12,344 bases of DNA, from the NCBI GenBank assembly GCA_947424995.1, contig CANDYO010000058.1, positions 1-12,344 of the forward strand, read 5' to 3'. Made by a program: the position numbers and the translations under genes. The number at the start of each line of letters is the position of its first letter. The stretch's first letter is position 1. This document shows, piece by piece, positions 6,193 to 12,344 of the stretch. Under the pieces are notes generated by a model. That model made no database searches. It saw only the letters and a program-made list of their open reading frames with translations, and had not been told where the DNA came from. This DNA comes from Rickettsiales bacterium (GTDB taxonomy: Bacteria > Pseudomonadota > Alphaproteobacteria > Rickettsiales > CANDYO01).

Positions 6193-6223
6193 ATTATTTA
6201 TTAACTCTTAAGTAAAAAGGTTT

Positions 6224-7267
6224 ATGTCAAATAAAAAGCTGATAGTGGCATTAGACGCAATGGGGGGTGATTACGCCCCTCTTGCAACCATTGAGGGAGC
6301 TTACAAAGCTCTTATGCAACAAAAAGCATCAAATAGCAAAGTTACTCTTGAATATTTAATATTTGGCGACCTAGAAGCTATATCTCCTTTAGTATTACAA
6401 TTTCCTGAACTCAAGGCTTCCTCTACTATAATTCATTCAGAGCATAAAGTAGCTGCAGATGACCGCCCATCATATGCTTTACGTAATAGCAAAAACACCA
6501 GCATGGGAATGGCCATTACTGCAGTTAAGCAGCAACAAGCACATGCCATAGTATCATCTGGCAATACTGGCGCTTTAATGGCCATCGCAAAAGTAGCATT
6601 GCGCACTTTACCTGGTATTGATCGACCAGCGATCATTGGATTATTGCCAACCGTTGATCATAAAGTGGTTGCTCTGGATTTGGGCGCTAATACCGAATGC
6701 ACTACTAATAACTTAGTCCAATTTGCCATCATGGGTGACGCTTTTGCAAAAGTTATTCTTAACAAAGAGAAGCCTAGCATTGCTTTACTTAACATTGGTT
6801 CAGAAGAAATAAAAGGCAGTGAGACTATTAAATCTGCAGCCCAAATTCTTCACAATCAAGAATGTCTAAACTTTACTGGTTATGTTGAAGCTGATGATAT
6901 CACCAGAGGAGTTGTAGATGTAGTCGTTGCAGATGGATTCTCTGGTAATATTGCTATAAAAATGGCCGAAGGTACAGCTCATTTATGTCGAACATTATTA
7001 GAACGCGCTTTTAAAAGTAGCTGGTTATCAAAGCTTGGATATTTCTTTGCTAAATCTGCTCTGAAAAATGCCTTCAAAAATATCGATGGCAGGTATTATA
7101 ATGGAGCTATGCTCATTGGGCTTAATGGAGTGGTTGTAAAAAGCCATGGTGGAGCTGATCCAATTGCTTTTGCCAATGCAATCGGAGTAGCTGTAGAGCT
7201 CAGCAAAAACAATATCAATCAAAAAATCATCCAAGAAATCAATATCATCCAACAGAATTTAGTCTAA
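6224..7267 (+). CDS. plsX: Phosphate acyltransferase PlsX
   Basis: Converts acyl-ACP and phosphate to acyl-phosphate, the acyl donor for PlsY in phosphatidic acid synthesis; a peripheral membrane enzyme. At 347 residues it is full length. Family blocks in order are IVALDAMGGDYAP (7-19), SSGNTGALMA (111-120), RPAIIGLLPT (134-143), LDLGANTEC (151-159), LLNIGSEEIKGSE (188-200), FTGYVEADDI (217-226), DVVVADGFSGNIAIKMAEG (232-250) and the end block NGAMLIGLNGVVVKSHG (293-309). ATG 6224 has AAAAAGG just before it, with a short three-base gap. It is cotranscribed with rpmF. The next gene is normally fabH in related bacteria; here a small unrelated ORF follows instead. Confidence 0.97.
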   Translation: MSNKKLIVALDAMGGDYAPLATIEGAYKALMQQKASNSKVTLEYLIFGDLEAISPLVLQFPELKASSTIIHSEHKVAADDRPSYALRNSKNTSMGMAITAVKQQQAHAIVSSGNTGALMAIAKVALRTLPGIDRPAIIGLLPTVDHKVVALDLGANTECTTNNLVQFAIMGDAFAKVILNKEKPSIALLNIGSEEIKGSETIKSAAQILHNQECLNFTGYVEADDITRGVVDVVVADGFSGNIAIKMAEGTAHLCRTLLERAFKSSWLSKLGYFFAKSALKNAFKNIDGRYYNGAMLIGLNGVVVKSHGGADPIAFANAIGVAVELSKNNINQKIIQEINIIQQNLV

Positions 7268-7326
7268 TAATTTATTACTTTCATGTTTTTATGTTATCAT
7301 TGGCTCAATTGTTAATGGAGTTTTAT

Positions 7327-7524
7327 ATGACTGTATTTTATTTAGAAATTTTATCTGGCTTAGGTGAAAACCCTATTTATATCAAAGCTGACCTTAGTCA
7401 CTATACTCAAACCACCCATTGTTCATCTTCAATAGAGCATCATCCTAGATTAGATAATATAAGCACTCCAACTCAATTAGCCCCTTTTGATAGTTATTTA
7501 ACTCAGATTTGCAATATCTATTAG
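7327..7524 (+). CDS. Small hypothetical protein downstream of plsX
   Basis: A 65-residue ORF I do not recognise. ATG 7327 is chosen because GGAG (7317-7320) lies six bases before it; an upstream in-frame extension to 7291 lacks such a site. The protein has a hydrophobic start (MTVFYLEILSGLG), then a polar part rich in His, Ser and Thr, with two Cys, ending in ICNIY. There is no clear signal peptide, membrane segment or domain. It lies 59 bp after plsX on the same strand and is followed 32 bp later by a hairpin. It could be a lineage-specific gene or a leftover of decayed sequence. Confidence 0.45.
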   Translation: MTVFYLEILSGLGENPIYIKADLSHYTQTTHCSSSIEHHPRLDNISTPTQLAPFDSYLTQICNIY

Positions 7525-7556
7525 CATTTTTACCTTGACCTAAAATTGATGCGATG

Positions 7557-7576
7557 CTTAACTATTGATAGTTAAG
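7557..7576. terminator. Hairpin after the plsX-side operon, possible weak terminator
   Basis: CTTAACTA (7557-7564) and TAGTTAAG (7569-7576) pair perfectly around TTGA. The stem is AT-rich and no T-run follows on either strand, so a role as an intrinsic terminator is doubtful. Confidence 0.3.
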
Positions 7577-7638
7577 ACTGTTGCATAAACTACGATTGCA
7601 CTAAGCACGCGTGAGGTCTTCATCATCCAATGGATTTG

Positions 7639-7762
7639 GCGTCATCCATGGCAAGCTGCCAAAGGCAGCGCGACCGGGGATCTCAGGAGTTTTCTTTCTC
7701 ACGAGATCCTAGGATCTCGTAAAACTAGGTTTTGCCTAGTTTTACCTCGTCAGGGATGACGC
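7639..7762. repeat. 124-bp element made of two inverted palindromic units
   Basis: The terminal repeats GCGTCATCC (7639-7647) and GGATGACGC (7754-7762) are perfect. The left unit contains the hairpin GCTGCC-AAA-GGCAGC (7655-7669). The right side has a perfect 20-bp palindrome made of ACGAGATCCT and its complement (7701-7720), then a 10-bp stem TAAAACTAGG/CCTAGTTTTA around TTTTG (7720-7744). GGATCTC (7678-7684) pairs with GAGATCC (7703-7709) across the spacer. The plan is the same as in the element at 1341-1462, with TGACG ends outward and GATCC ends inward, and the length is almost equal. Confidence 0.7.
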
Positions 7763-7768
7763 ATAACA

Positions 7769-7797
7769 TTTACAACTAATGCAACGATCTATATAAA
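7769..7797 (+). promoter_or_regulatory. Promoter of the aldehyde dehydrogenase gene
   Basis: TTTACA (7769-7774) and TATAAA (7792-7797) are exactly 17 bp apart, each one base from consensus. It starts 6 bp after the palindromic element and would give a leader of about a dozen bases before the ribosome binding site GAGG (7808-7811). Confidence 0.65.
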
Positions 7798-7816
7798 TAA
7801 CATCAGCGAGGCGATC

Positions 7817-9202
7817 ATGTCTATCTTAGAAGTTTTTTCTCCATATGACTTAAGCAAAATAGGCGAAGTAAAGAAGCATTCTCTGGCAGAAGTACAAGAG
7901 ATGCTTAAATCTGCTTATGAGCTTTTTCATGATTCAAATCGTCAACTAAAAGCCTATCAACGAATTGAAATTTTAAATAATTTGATTGTCCTAATTAAGC
8001 AAGAGCAAGAAAATTTTGCCCTACTTATTGCAAAAGAAGGGGGTAAACCTTGGATAGATTCTAATTTCGAAGCTATTCGTGCTGTTAGTGGAATCTCTTC
8101 AGCAATTGCTGAAATCCATAATCTTGGCGGTAAAGAAATTCCAATGGAATTAACTCCATTTTCTGTTAATCGTTTAGCATTTACTACTAAAGAACCTATC
8201 GGTGTAGTTGTTGCTGTAAGCGCTTTTAATCATCCACTAAATTTGCTGATCCATCAAGTGGTTCCAGCAATAGCTGTCGGTTGCCCCATAATTATTAAGC
8301 CAGCAAGCTCTACACCTCTGACTTGTTTAAAATTTGTTGATTTGCTGCACCAAGCTGGCTTACCAAAATTATATTGCCAAGTAGCTATTTGCGAAAATGA
8401 AGTTACCACTAAATTAGTAACTGATCCTCGAGTAGCTTTCTTTAATTTTATTGGCTCTGGAGCTGTAGGCTGGGAACTAAGTCGTAAGCTTGCTCCTGGA
8501 ACTCGTTATGTTTTGGAACATGGAGGCGTTGCACCTGTGATCGTAGACGCCCAAGTAGATATCGCTAAAATTGTACCTAGCCTAGCTAAGGGTGGATTTT
8601 ATCATGCTGGACAAGTATGCGTTTCGACTAAACGCATTTATGTACATCATGATATTGCCGAAAGCTTTACCAAATATTTTGGTGAATATGTGGCTAAATT
8701 AAAAGTTGGCGACCCAACTCATAAAGATACCGAAGTAGGCCCACTAATCTCACCTAAAGAAGTAGATAGGGTAGAAACTTGGGTTAATGAAGCTATAGCA
8801 ATGGGTGCAAAATTAATCACTGGTGGCAAGCGTTTATCTAATACCACTTATGCTCCTACTATTCTCTATAGCCCTCCTGAATCAGCTTTAGTTTCAAAGC
8901 AAGAGGTCTTCGGGCCGGTAGTATGTATCTATCCATATCAAGATCGCTTAGAGGCTATTGCTAGGGCAAATAGCTTACCTTATGCTTTTCAAGCAGCTGT
9001 GTTCAGTAATGATATAAATCTGGTGATGGATACGGTAAAGAGACTAGATGCTTCGAGTGTAATAGTTAACGACCATAGCGCTTATCGCGCTGACTGGATT
9101 CCATTTGGCGGCAGAAGAGCTTCCGGATTCGGCCTTGGTGGTATAGTAAATACCATGCATGATCTGGTTCAAAATAAATTGATGGTGCTGAATTTAAACT
9201 AA
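7817..9202 (+). CDS. NAD(P)-dependent aldehyde dehydrogenase family protein
   Basis: Oxidises an aldehyde to its acid (or acyl product) with NAD(P)+. The 461 residues form a complete ALDH: the SAFNHPLNL motif with Asn138, cofactor-site Lys161 (IIIKPAS), FIGSGAVG (211-218), general base Glu234 in LEHGGVAPV, nucleophile Cys268 in HAGQVCVSTKR, and EVFGPV (363-368). A C-terminal ADWIPFGGRRASGFGLGG block (425-442) follows. EHGG replaces the more usual ELGG around the base. The end block recalls lactaldehyde/phosphonoacetaldehyde-type ALDHs, but the substrate cannot be named. The start is supported by GAGG five bases before ATG and a good promoter. It stands alone and converges on the glycosyltransferase gene with 13 bp between stops. 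Confidence 0.92.
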   Translation: MSILEVFSPYDLSKIGEVKKHSLAEVQEMLKSAYELFHDSNRQLKAYQRIEILNNLIVLIKQEQENFALLIAKEGGKPWIDSNFEAIRAVSGISSAIAEIHNLGGKEIPMELTPFSVNRLAFTTKEPIGVVVAVSAFNHPLNLLIHQVVPAIAVGCPIIIKPASSTPLTCLKFVDLLHQAGLPKLYCQVAICENEVTTKLVTDPRVAFFNFIGSGAVGWELSRKLAPGTRYVLEHGGVAPVIVDAQVDIAKIVPSLAKGGFYHAGQVCVSTKRIYVHHDIAESFTKYFGEYVAKLKVGDPTHKDTEVGPLISPKEVDRVETWVNEAIAMGAKLITGGKRLSNTTYAPTILYSPPESALVSKQEVFGPVVCIYPYQDRLEAIARANSLPYAFQAAVFSNDINLVMDTVKRLDASSVIVNDHSAYRADWIPFGGRRASGFGLGGIVNTMHDLVQNKLMVLNLN

Positions 9203-9215
9203 TCAATTAAAATAT

Positions 9216-10487
9216 TTAAATCCAAATTTCAATCCAAGTAATAAATTTTTTTGCACCTTTAAAAACTAATGCCTTTAATAGGTCAAACATTGAAATAACA
9301 TCTTCAGCTGGAGTTAAGGTAGGAACTATTTTTTCATCCTTTTGAATCGTAGCATATTCATTAAGAATAATCGCCATATGAGCATCAATGTGCTCTGGTT
9401 TTAAATTATTTTCAACAAAATTATGAGCGTTATGAGTAATATTCTGCAATTCTAAGTCATGGCTTTTCATCCACTCTAATTGCTCAAATATATTAGTTAG
9501 CCGCTCATTAACTGGCACATAATGCACATAAGGCTTTAAAGCTGGGTAGAACCATTCCATATAGCTGCTTTCCTGCCTCACTAATACCGAGTTAGATAAC
9601 ATTATCCATGGCACTCTAATCCAAGGCGAAGTATTGCCATCAACAGCTATGAGATATTTATATTTTAAATGGTCTTCTTCTGCAATATGAAGAAATCCCT
9701 TGCCAAATAATAGCTTTAGTATTTTTTTTAATTTTTTATCATCCTGATCAAAAGAAGCTCGCATATGATACGTAAATTGAGCATCTATAAGATCTGGATA
9801 CAGTTTTGATAATATCACTAAACTTACACGAGGCAACTTATCAAAATTATCTAATCGATAGGCCCCTTCTGACTTACCAGTAGTTGAACCTCTCCAAAAA
9901 ATTTTATTAATTTTATCATCCCAGTTATAATGTTGGTTAGCATTATCTATCCTCTTAAAAAGCCTCCTCCATTCTTCAGAAATAATAAATTCATCTGGAA
10001 GCAATAGCATATTTTTTTCATATTCAGAATTGCGATTCTTAGAACCCATAAACGCTGGAATACCTAAAAGATGTTTTTCTAAGCCATTATTTGGAATAAT
10101 TTCATCTGTCGTATAAAAAATAAAATCAATATCTTTTATTTTATGATTTTTTAAGAAGGTTTCAAAATATCGGAGTAATAACATAAAATGTAGATGGGTT
10201 ATATTTGAAGACTCAGCATAGAGTTTCTGGTCTACTATCTGAAACCTAGATAGAGAAAAAGCCTCTCTAACCTCCAGATTATTCCATAAATCATCTAGCT
10301 TTGCTTGAGTAACCCCTACTTCACGTTTATCATCAAATTGATGAATAATAAAATTAACAATTTCTTTCCTTTCTTTTGAAGGATTTTCTGCAAGAAACTG
10401 CTGCGCTGAAATAGTTTTTAGTTCTTGTCCGTAAGTTATATTAGCGCTAAAAAATAATGATAAAATAATAAATATTTTTAATGTCAT
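9216..10487 (-). CDS. Exported GT90/CAP10-type glycosyltransferase
   Basis: A likely envelope or LPS glycan transferase. Residues 1-20 form a signal peptide (MTLKIFIILSLFFSANITYG, then QE), placing the protein outside the cytoplasm. The family core has FWRGSTTGKSEGAYR (197-211), PDLIDAQFTYH (231-241), LKYKYLIAVDGNTSPWIRVPW (274-294), where the KYL-DGN stretch is diagnostic, SNSVLVRQESSYMEWFYP (298-315) and PYVHYVPVNERL (319-330). Helical repeats reach the end. These match the CAP10/KDEL (glycosyltransferase family 90) domain, whose bacterial members include LpsA-type lipopolysaccharide enzymes. A short hydrophobic stretch ends the protein. No strong ribosome binding site is seen. The cysteine-rich lipoprotein gene lies 65 bp upstream on the same strand and may share its transcript. 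The donor and acceptor sugars are unknown. Confidence 0.85.
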   Translation of the reverse strand: MTLKIFIILSLFFSANITYGQELKTISAQQFLAENPSKERKEIVNFIIHQFDDKREVGVTQAKLDDLWNNLEVREAFSLSRFQIVDQKLYAESSNITHLHFMLLLRYFETFLKNHKIKDIDFIFYTTDEIIPNNGLEKHLLGIPAFMGSKNRNSEYEKNMLLLPDEFIISEEWRRLFKRIDNANQHYNWDDKINKIFWRGSTTGKSEGAYRLDNFDKLPRVSLVILSKLYPDLIDAQFTYHMRASFDQDDKKLKKILKLLFGKGFLHIAEEDHLKYKYLIAVDGNTSPWIRVPWIMLSNSVLVRQESSYMEWFYPALKPYVHYVPVNERLTNIFEQLEWMKSHDLELQNITHNAHNFVENNLKPEHIDAHMAIILNEYATIQKDEKIVPTLTPAEDVISMFDLLKALVFKGAKKFITWIEIWI

Positions 10488-10552
10488 ATGGATTATTTAA
10501 AATGGACCATGCTTAAGATAACTCTGCAATAATATTATAAATGGAAATTGTA

Positions 10553-10900
10553 TTATTCGCAATTGATACAAGTAATATCAACAACACCACCGCAATTATT
10601 AAAGCAAGAATTATAAAGATTAATGCATTCAGCAGGACAATTTATATTGCCTACATAAGCGCATGGCATATCAGCATTATTATAAGCCGTTTCTGCGCAA
10701 CGCTCATTACGAACAGCACAGCGATCCATGCATTGATGATGAATAATAGAGCAATTAGCCCTAGCACACTCACGAACGACAGGATCAATTGGAGGGTTGT
10801 AATAGTAAGTATTATAAGGATAAGGATCCGGATCTGGAGTCACCACACAGGCAATTAATGCAAAGGCAGTTAATATTATTAATAAAGAGAGTTTTTTCAT
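10553..10900 (-). CDS. Cysteine-rich lipoprotein of unknown function
   Basis: A 115-residue precursor with a clear lipoprotein signal: MKK, a hydrophobic stretch, and LIA before Cys18. A Pro/Tyr-rich spacer (21-40, DPDPYPYNTYYY) follows. The rest is small and packed with 12 cysteines (45, 50, 57, 61, 68, 80, 88, 92, 99, 103, 111, 114). Two blocks share the spacing C-x3-C-x6-C: 57-61-68 and 88-92-99, the second with a further C-x3-C. This suggests an internal duplication and a disulfide-bonded helical fold in the periplasm or at the surface. I do not recognise the family. It lies upstream of the exported glycosyltransferase on the same strand and is divergent from tsaD. An overlapping ORF on the plus strand (10541-10858) is its shadow. 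Confidence 0.75.
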   Translation of the reverse strand: MKKLSLLIILTAFALIACVVTPDPDPYPYNTYYYNPPIDPVVRECARANCSIIHHQCMDRCAVRNERCAETAYNNADMPCAYVGNINCPAECINLYNSCFNNCGGVVDITCINCE

Positions 10901-10950
10901 AAGTTAGCACTATGTTATATATTATCAGCCTGACAAGCTTTAAAGCATAG

Positions 10951-10978
10951 TTGGCATTGGTTAAAAAAGCATTAATAA
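10951..10978 (+). promoter_or_regulatory. Weak candidate promoter toward tsaD
   Basis: In the 214-bp gap between the divergent lipoprotein and tsaD genes, TTGGCA (10951-10956) stands 16 bp before TAATAA (10973-10978). The -35 is good and the -10 poor. The leader to tsaD would be about 130 bases. Nothing else clear was found in the gap. Confidence 0.2.
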
Positions 10979-11114
10979 CAAGTAAATAATTACCGAGTCT
11001 TCAAAGCTTTCAAGAGATAATAAAAATCATTCTTCACTTGGCTTTAAAAATTTTCATGAGATGGTCATAACTATTAAGCTTGACTTGCTGAAGCCTATTA
11101 ATTATTTTTATAAC

Positions 11115-12134
11115 ATGAAAATATTGGGTATCGAAACAAGCTGCGATGAAACCGCAGCAAGCATAGTAACTGACAAGCGTGAGATTCTTAGCAACGTAGT
11201 AGTCAGTCAAATTGATGAACATCAAAAATTTGGTGGAGTAGTCCCAGAAATTGCTTCACGTGCTCATTTAAATTATCTCCAAGAAACCGTTAATCAAGCC
11301 CTTCAGATAGCTAATCTGAAGATACAAGATATAGATGCTATAGCTGTAACCGCTGGACCTGGGTTAATTGGCGGCCTATTAGTGGGAATAATGTTCGCTA
11401 AAGGTCTAAGCTTTTCAAGCAATAAACCACTACTAGCGATCAATCATTTAGAAGGTCATGCATTAACCGCTAGACTCACTAACGAAGTTGATTTTCCTTA
11501 TCTAATGCTTCTAGTATCTGGAGGACATTGTCAAATTCTAATTGTTGAACAAGTGGGTGTATATTATAAACTAGGCGGCACCCTTGATGATGCAGTTGGA
11601 GAATCTTTTGACAAAGTAGCTAAAATGCTAGGACTTGATTATCCTGGTGGACCTATCGTAGAGCAATCGGCTCTAAAAGGCAATGAATTAGCCTATAAAT
11701 TTCCACTAGCAATGAAGGGGCGCCAGGGCTGTGATTTTTCTTTTTCTGGGCTTAAAACCGCTGTAAGAACGGTTATTCAAAGTCAACCTCTGGATCAGCA
11801 AATTATCAATAATGTCTGCGCTTCATTCCAGAAAACAGTTGCTGATATTATATTGGACCGCTTAAATAATGCTATCAAAATAGCTAAAAATTCACACCCA
11901 GGACTAAAGCAGCTAGTTATTGCTGGAGGCGTTGCAGCTAATCAATATCTGCTTGGTAAAATTAGTGCACATATGCAGCAATATAATCTAGAAACTATTG
12001 CCCCTCCAATAAAATTATGCACTGATAATGGGGCTATGATTGCTTGGGCTGGAGTTGAAAGATTTCGTCTAGGTTTGATTGATGATTTAAATATAGCACC
12101 TAAACCTCGCTGGCCATTGGATAGTAGAATGTGA
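11115..12134 (+). CDS. tsaD: tRNA N6-adenosine threonylcarbamoyltransferase TsaD
   Basis: Transfers the threonylcarbamoyl group to A37 of ANN-reading tRNAs (t6A), working with TsaB and TsaE in the cytoplasm. The 339 residues carry every family block: MKILGIETSCDETAAS (1-16), AVTAGPGLIGGLLVG (77-91), the metal-binding HLEGH (111-115; His111 and His115), VSGGHCQ (134-140), DDAVGESFDKVAKMLGL (158-174), YPGGP (176-180), FSFSGLKTA (208-216), GGVAANQYL (271-279) and CTDNGAMIAW (302-311) with metal ligand Asp303. ATG 11115 is chosen because the family starts at this strand; the frame stays open to 11061, but those 18 residues have no family character. The stop codon is 3 bp from a palindromic repeat unit. 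No partner genes of the t6A pathway are in the window. Confidence 0.97.
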   Translation: MKILGIETSCDETAASIVTDKREILSNVVVSQIDEHQKFGGVVPEIASRAHLNYLQETVNQALQIANLKIQDIDAIAVTAGPGLIGGLLVGIMFAKGLSFSSNKPLLAINHLEGHALTARLTNEVDFPYLMLLVSGGHCQILIVEQVGVYYKLGGTLDDAVGESFDKVAKMLGLDYPGGPIVEQSALKGNELAYKFPLAMKGRQGCDFSFSGLKTAVRTVIQSQPLDQQIINNVCASFQKTVADIILDRLNNAIKIAKNSHPGLKQLVIAGGVAANQYLLGKISAHMQQYNLETIAPPIKLCTDNGAMIAWAGVERFRLGLIDDLNIAPKPRWPLDSRM

Positions 12135-12137
12135 CTT

Positions 12138-12183
12138 CGTCATCCTCGGAAGCTAGGCGAAAAGCCTAGCTTCCGGGGATCCA
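12138..12183. repeat. Solo palindromic repeat unit right after tsaD
   Basis: The stem of GGAAGCTAGGC (12148-12158) and GCCTAGCTTCC (12164-12174) is perfect around GAAAA. It extends outward through ATCCTC (12142-12147)/GGGGAT (12175-12180) with one G-T pair, giving 17 pairs. On the minus strand it reads TGGATCC at the start and GAGGATGACG at the end, the same end sequences as the other units. It could stop or protect the tsaD transcript, but there is no T-run for a standard terminator. Confidence 0.75.
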
Positions 12184-12266
12184 AATCAACGTTTAAAACT
12201 TTAACAAGTCTCCCCGTCAAAATGCATTGAGCCCTTATAAAACAAGGATTTGATATTATAATTTTG

Positions 12267-12318
12267 TTGCAAAATCCATAAGAAAATGCTATAAATATGG
12301 TGTAAACCTTATGGATTT
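12267..12318 (+). promoter_or_regulatory. Promoter with operator-like inverted repeat at the right edge
   Basis: TTGCAA (12267-12272) and TATAAA (12290-12295) are 17 bp apart, and TGC before the -10 makes it an extended type. Perfect 11-bp arms AAATCCATAAG (12272-12282) and CTTATGGATTT (12308-12318) flank the -10, centre to centre 36 bp apart. The layout is that of an operator spanning the -10 and start site. Confidence 0.5.
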
Positions 12319-12327
12319 GTGTAAAAA

Positions 12328-12344
12328 ATGCCAATAGAAAATAT
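12328..12344 (+). CDS. Possible start of a gene running off the window
   Basis: ATG 12328 opens a frame reading MPIEN to the window end, about 26 bases after the expected start of the promoter at 12267-12295. No good ribosome binding site precedes it, and too little is visible to name it. Confidence 0.3.

Noticed and set aside
10541..10858. Plus-strand ORF of 105 codons
   Set aside because: It lies opposite the lipoprotein gene, has a low-complexity Ile/Thr/Ser make-up and no signal or domain; the minus-strand reading has a clear lipobox and cysteine pattern.
11061..11114. Longer TsaD start with 18 extra residues
   Set aside because: The extension is outside the family's conserved start MKILGIETSCDET and has no better ribosome binding site.
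10901..11114. tRNA or small RNA gene in the divergent gap
   Set aside because: No cloverleaf or strong conserved structure could be found by eye in this gap or in the other intergenic regions.
12138..12183. Standard intrinsic terminator of tsaD
   Set aside because: The stem is strong but no T-run follows on the plus strand, and its ends match the dispersed repeat family.
12140..12334. Minus-strand ORF of 64 codons at the right edge
   Set aside because: It runs through the palindromic repeat and the promoter-like region and shows no family features.

Overview
The window is AT-rich and gene-dense. It reads like the chromosome of a host-associated alphaproteobacterium of the Rickettsiales/Holosporales kind. 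The basis is the character of UvrC, bL32, PlsX, BamE and TsaD, the rpmF-plsX pair, and dispersed palindromic repeats between genes with TGGATCC and GGATGACG-type ends. The exact genus cannot be fixed from sequence alone. A de novo pyrimidine gene (pyrF) argues against Rickettsia proper.

Layout. 1-456: an inverted-repeat element that enclosed a small GIY-YIG nuclease gene, now broken by a frameshift and a stop. 490-1284 (-): NAD kinase. 1285-1815: a long intergenic region with a 122-bp palindromic element and, beyond it, AT-rich DNA with DnaA-box-like sites. 1816-3615 (+): uvrC. 3742-4575 (+): a class I SAM-dependent methyltransferase that overlaps, tail to tail, pyrF (4564-5394, -). pyrF follows the outer-membrane assembly lipoprotein gene bamE (5400-5855, -) by 5 bp. 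Divergent from bamE is rpmF-plsX (5989-7267, +), then a small orphan ORF (7327-7524) where fabH often sits. 7525-7816 holds a hairpin, a second inverted-pair palindromic element (124 bp) and a good promoter for an aldehyde dehydrogenase (7817-9202, +). Converging on it are a secreted GT90/CAP10-type glycosyltransferase (9216-10487, -) and, upstream of that, a cysteine-rich lipoprotein gene (10553-10900, -). tsaD (11115-12134, +) ends 3 bp before a perfect palindromic repeat unit. The right edge has a strong promoter with an operator-like inverted repeat and the first codons of a further gene.

Most genes are housekeeping: NAD(P) supply, DNA repair, ribosome, phospholipid synthesis, tRNA t6A modification, envelope assembly and pyrimidine synthesis. 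The most notable signal is the palindromic repeat family. Three loci show the same plan: two hairpin units in inverted orientation, with TGACG ends outward (the left outer end of the first locus lies beyond the window) and GATCC/GGACC-type ends inward. One carries a GIY-YIG nuclease gene. Another shares that element's internal ends but lacks the gene. This resembles a REPIN/MITE system in which a small GIY-YIG nuclease takes the place of a transposase; that role is inferred, not shown.
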